A stretch of 7,419 nucleotides of DNA from NCBI GenBank assembly GCA_021442845.1, contig JABUSD010000021.1, positions 1 to 7,419 on the forward strand, given 5' to 3'. This DNA comes from Holdemanella sp. GTDB taxonomy: Bacteria > Bacillota_I > Bacilli_A > Erysipelotrichales > Erysipelotrichaceae. Below, piece after piece: positions 6,055-7,419 of the stretch (position 1 is the stretch's first letter; each line of letters begins with the position of its first letter). Both the position numbers and the translations under genes were made by a program. The notes beneath the pieces were generated by a model, which made no database searches, had not been told where the DNA came from, and worked only from the letters and a program-made list of their open reading frames with translations.

Positions 6055-7419
6055 CTAATTGTAAGGAGGACCGATTGGATCCATATTGATGTCTTTTGGA
6101 AAGCATCCCCAACCTACATAATTATCGTGGTTGTCGCCTAATTCAATCATTCCACCCCATACACATTCTACACCATGATAATAATTACCACCGTAACTCT
6201 CTGAAATCTCAAGGGCTTCCTCCTCTGTATCTGCAAAATCTAGATAGAAAGTACCCCAGCAATCACCTGCATACAAGACAGCATCACATGGCATTTCATG
6301 TCTCAAACAGCGGCTACAGTTCTCGACTACCTTTGTAGGCGTGTAGCTCGTGTCCAGATAGCTGTCCTGCGTGAATCGGTACCACCATCCATCAATCTTG
6401 TAGTAGGCATTGATGTAATCAGCAGCATACTGAGATTCCTTTTCACGGATGTATGGTCCAGCATATTCACCGTTCTCAAGCACATAACGTCTCTTGCCGT
6501 CAGCCTCATCAACCCATACATTCACTAGAAGGGCACCATCATCACCGAATCGCCAGCTCTTTCCATCCACCTCGAATGTGCATCCGCTTACCATGATGTT
6601 GTCATTGTCAGGGTCAAGGTAGTAGGATTTAGAACCGATCTTCAGCCATCCTGATAGCTGCTTGCCATCTGCATCCACATATCGCCATACATTGTCCGAA
6701 TAGTTTCCAACCCATGTGCTTCTTGCCATCGCTCCATCCGTTCCGAAGTATCTGTCACTTCCAGAAACCTCAATCCACTGGCTGATGGCAGCTGCATGCC
6801 TTCCTGTATCGGCAAAGTAGTATGTCTTTCCTCCGATTGTCTCCAGTCCACTTGCAAGGCTTCCATCCGCCTTGAAGTAGCTCTTGCCTTCCGCATCATT
6901 GACCCACTGTTCTCTGGCAGCCGAACCGCTGTCATTGAAGAAGTATGTCTTTCCATCAATCTCCTTCCATCCGGTAGCCATTCTGTTGTAGTCTTCCGGA
7001 TCCATGTAGTAGATCTTTCCGCCATCATTGACAAATCCGCTTTGCTTCTGGCTGTCCTTGATGTAATACCAGATGACATAACTATCTCCGCCGATCATCT
7101 CAGCCCAGCCATTCTTTATGATCTTTCCATCCTTGTTGAAGATGTAATTCTGACCGTCAATCGTCTGTTCACGGTTGTTCACCTTGTATCCTCTCATCAG
7201 GTCGAAATAGTATGTGTTTCCACCAATCGTCTTCCATCCTGTAACAAGGCTGTTGTTCTGGATGTACAGCTCCATGCCATTCTGATAGCACCATCCATTC
7301 TCGACAAGGGCACCGCCCTTGCTGAAATAGTACTGCTGTCCATTGACAACGACTGCCGTCTCATCTGCCATGATTCCCGTATCCTTGTCTAGGTAGTACC
7401 ATGTAGCACCTTGCTTAAG
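6055..7419 (-). CDS. CW-repeat surface protein with six-cysteine C-terminal domain, 5' partial
   Basis: The frame is open from the right edge to TAG at 6055-6057, giving 454 visible residues; the codons upstream of the ATG at 7371 continue the repeat (WYYLDKDTGIM), so that ATG is internal and the real N terminus is outside the window. The N-terminal 320 or so visible residues are CW_binding_1/choline-binding-type repeats. Landmarks such as DGKIIKNGW and DGAMARSTW recur every 62-67 residues, the same super-period as in the protein at 2090-4138. The last 95 residues or so (bases about 6058-6339) are different: six cysteines (NCSRC, MPCD, GDCWG, VECVW, GWGCF), many Trp/Tyr/Gly and acidic residues, and the end PIGPPYN. 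I do not recognise this domain. In an exported protein the cysteines could form three disulfides or bind metal. Any catalytic domain or signal peptide would be in the missing N-terminal part. The protein is probably wall-bound via the repeats. Confidence 0.85.
   Translation of the reverse strand, partial: LKQGATWYYLDKDTGIMADETAVVVNGQQYYFSKGGALVENGWCYQNGMELYIQNNSLVTGWKTIGGNTYYFDLMRGYKVNNREQTIDGQNYIFNKDGKIIKNGWAEMIGGDSYVIWYYIKDSQKQSGFVNDGGKIYYMDPEDYNRMATGWKEIDGKTYFFNDSGSAAREQWVNDAEGKSYFKADGSLASGLETIGGKTYYFADTGRHAAAISQWIEVSGSDRYFGTDGAMARSTWVGNYSDNVWRYVDADGKQLSGWLKIGSKSYYLDPDNDNIMVSGCTFEVDGKSWRFGDDGALLVNVWVDEADGKRRYVLENGEYAGPYIREKESQYAADYINAYYKIDGWWYRFTQDSYLDTSYTPTKVVENCSRCLRHEMPCDAVLYAGDCWGTFYLDFADTEEEALEISESYGGNYYHGVECVWGGMIELGDNHDNYVGWGCFPKDINMDPIGPPYN
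6460..7419 (-). repeat. CW-binding repeat array continuing past the window edge
   Basis: Glycines of the DG-x-x-x-x-x-W landmark fall at codons 20, 82, 149, 213 and 279, counted from the internal ATG at 7371, giving spacings of 62, 67, 64 and 66. Between them are GW/GLETIGGKTYYF-like units. At least five super-repeats are visible. The DNA is visibly richer in G+C than the array at 2093-3982. Confidence 0.8.

Noticed and set aside
6642..7079. 145-residue - strand frame within the right CW-repeat gene
   Set aside because: It is an alternate frame of the repeat array with Arg/Ser/Met-rich low-quality sequence; the overlapping frame has clear CW repeats.
7369..7371. ATG as the start of the right-hand CW-repeat protein
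   Set aside because: Codons from 7419 down to 7372 stay open and encode another CW repeat (WYYLDKDTGIM); there is no signal peptide or RBS at 7371.
6796..7392. 198-residue + strand open frame opposite the right CW-repeat gene
   Set aside because: It is a shadow of a repetitive gene; the regular repeat periodicity belongs to the - strand frame.

Overview
The window looks like chromosomal DNA from a low-GC Gram-positive (Firmicutes) bacterium, most plausibly a gut member of the Erysipelotrichia or a related class. The reasons are the DUF349 repeat protein, AT-rich intergenic DNA with classic hairpin-plus-T-run terminators, AGGTG/AAAGG-type ribosome binding sites, and large secreted proteins built from choline-binding-type (CW_binding_1) repeats next to a thioester/VaFE adhesin. 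The genus is a guess; no rRNA or other marker is present. Genes are dense and no stretch over 300 bases lacks one.

Left part, + strand (2-2064). The window opens inside a DUF349 repeat protein whose start lies outside; it ends in a strong terminator. Only about 15 bases after the T-run comes a 327-residue protein. Its C-terminal two thirds hold a papain-like cysteine peptidase domain of the kind seen in phage and prophage proteins (Cys158/His241/Asp256) followed by a small beta-barrel-like tail. Its N-terminal third appears to be a diverged second copy of the same fold (Cys20/His86/Asn104).

Right part, - strand (2090-7419). Three exported proteins lie in the same direction and converge on the left pair at a terminator at 2063-2090. 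In transcription order they are: (i) a CW-repeat protein, incomplete at its N terminus because it runs off the right edge, ending in an unrecognised domain with six cysteines; (ii) a thioester-domain adhesin with two VaFE/ester-bond stalk domains, which should end in a sortase signal but instead ends in a short AT-rich hydrophobic tail with no LPXTG; (iii) a 682-residue protein made of a signal peptide and CW repeats only, with no catalytic domain. A terminator separates (i) from (ii). Genes (ii) and (iii) are 42 bases apart with no terminator and may be co-transcribed.

Taken together, the right part looks like a cell-surface module: two proteins predicted to bind wall polymers non-covalently flank an adhesin that could bind host protein covalently but has lost, or never had, covalent wall anchoring. 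That they cooperate is inference. The most interesting items are the tandem papain-like duplication, the anchorless thioester adhesin, and the six-cysteine C-terminal domain.
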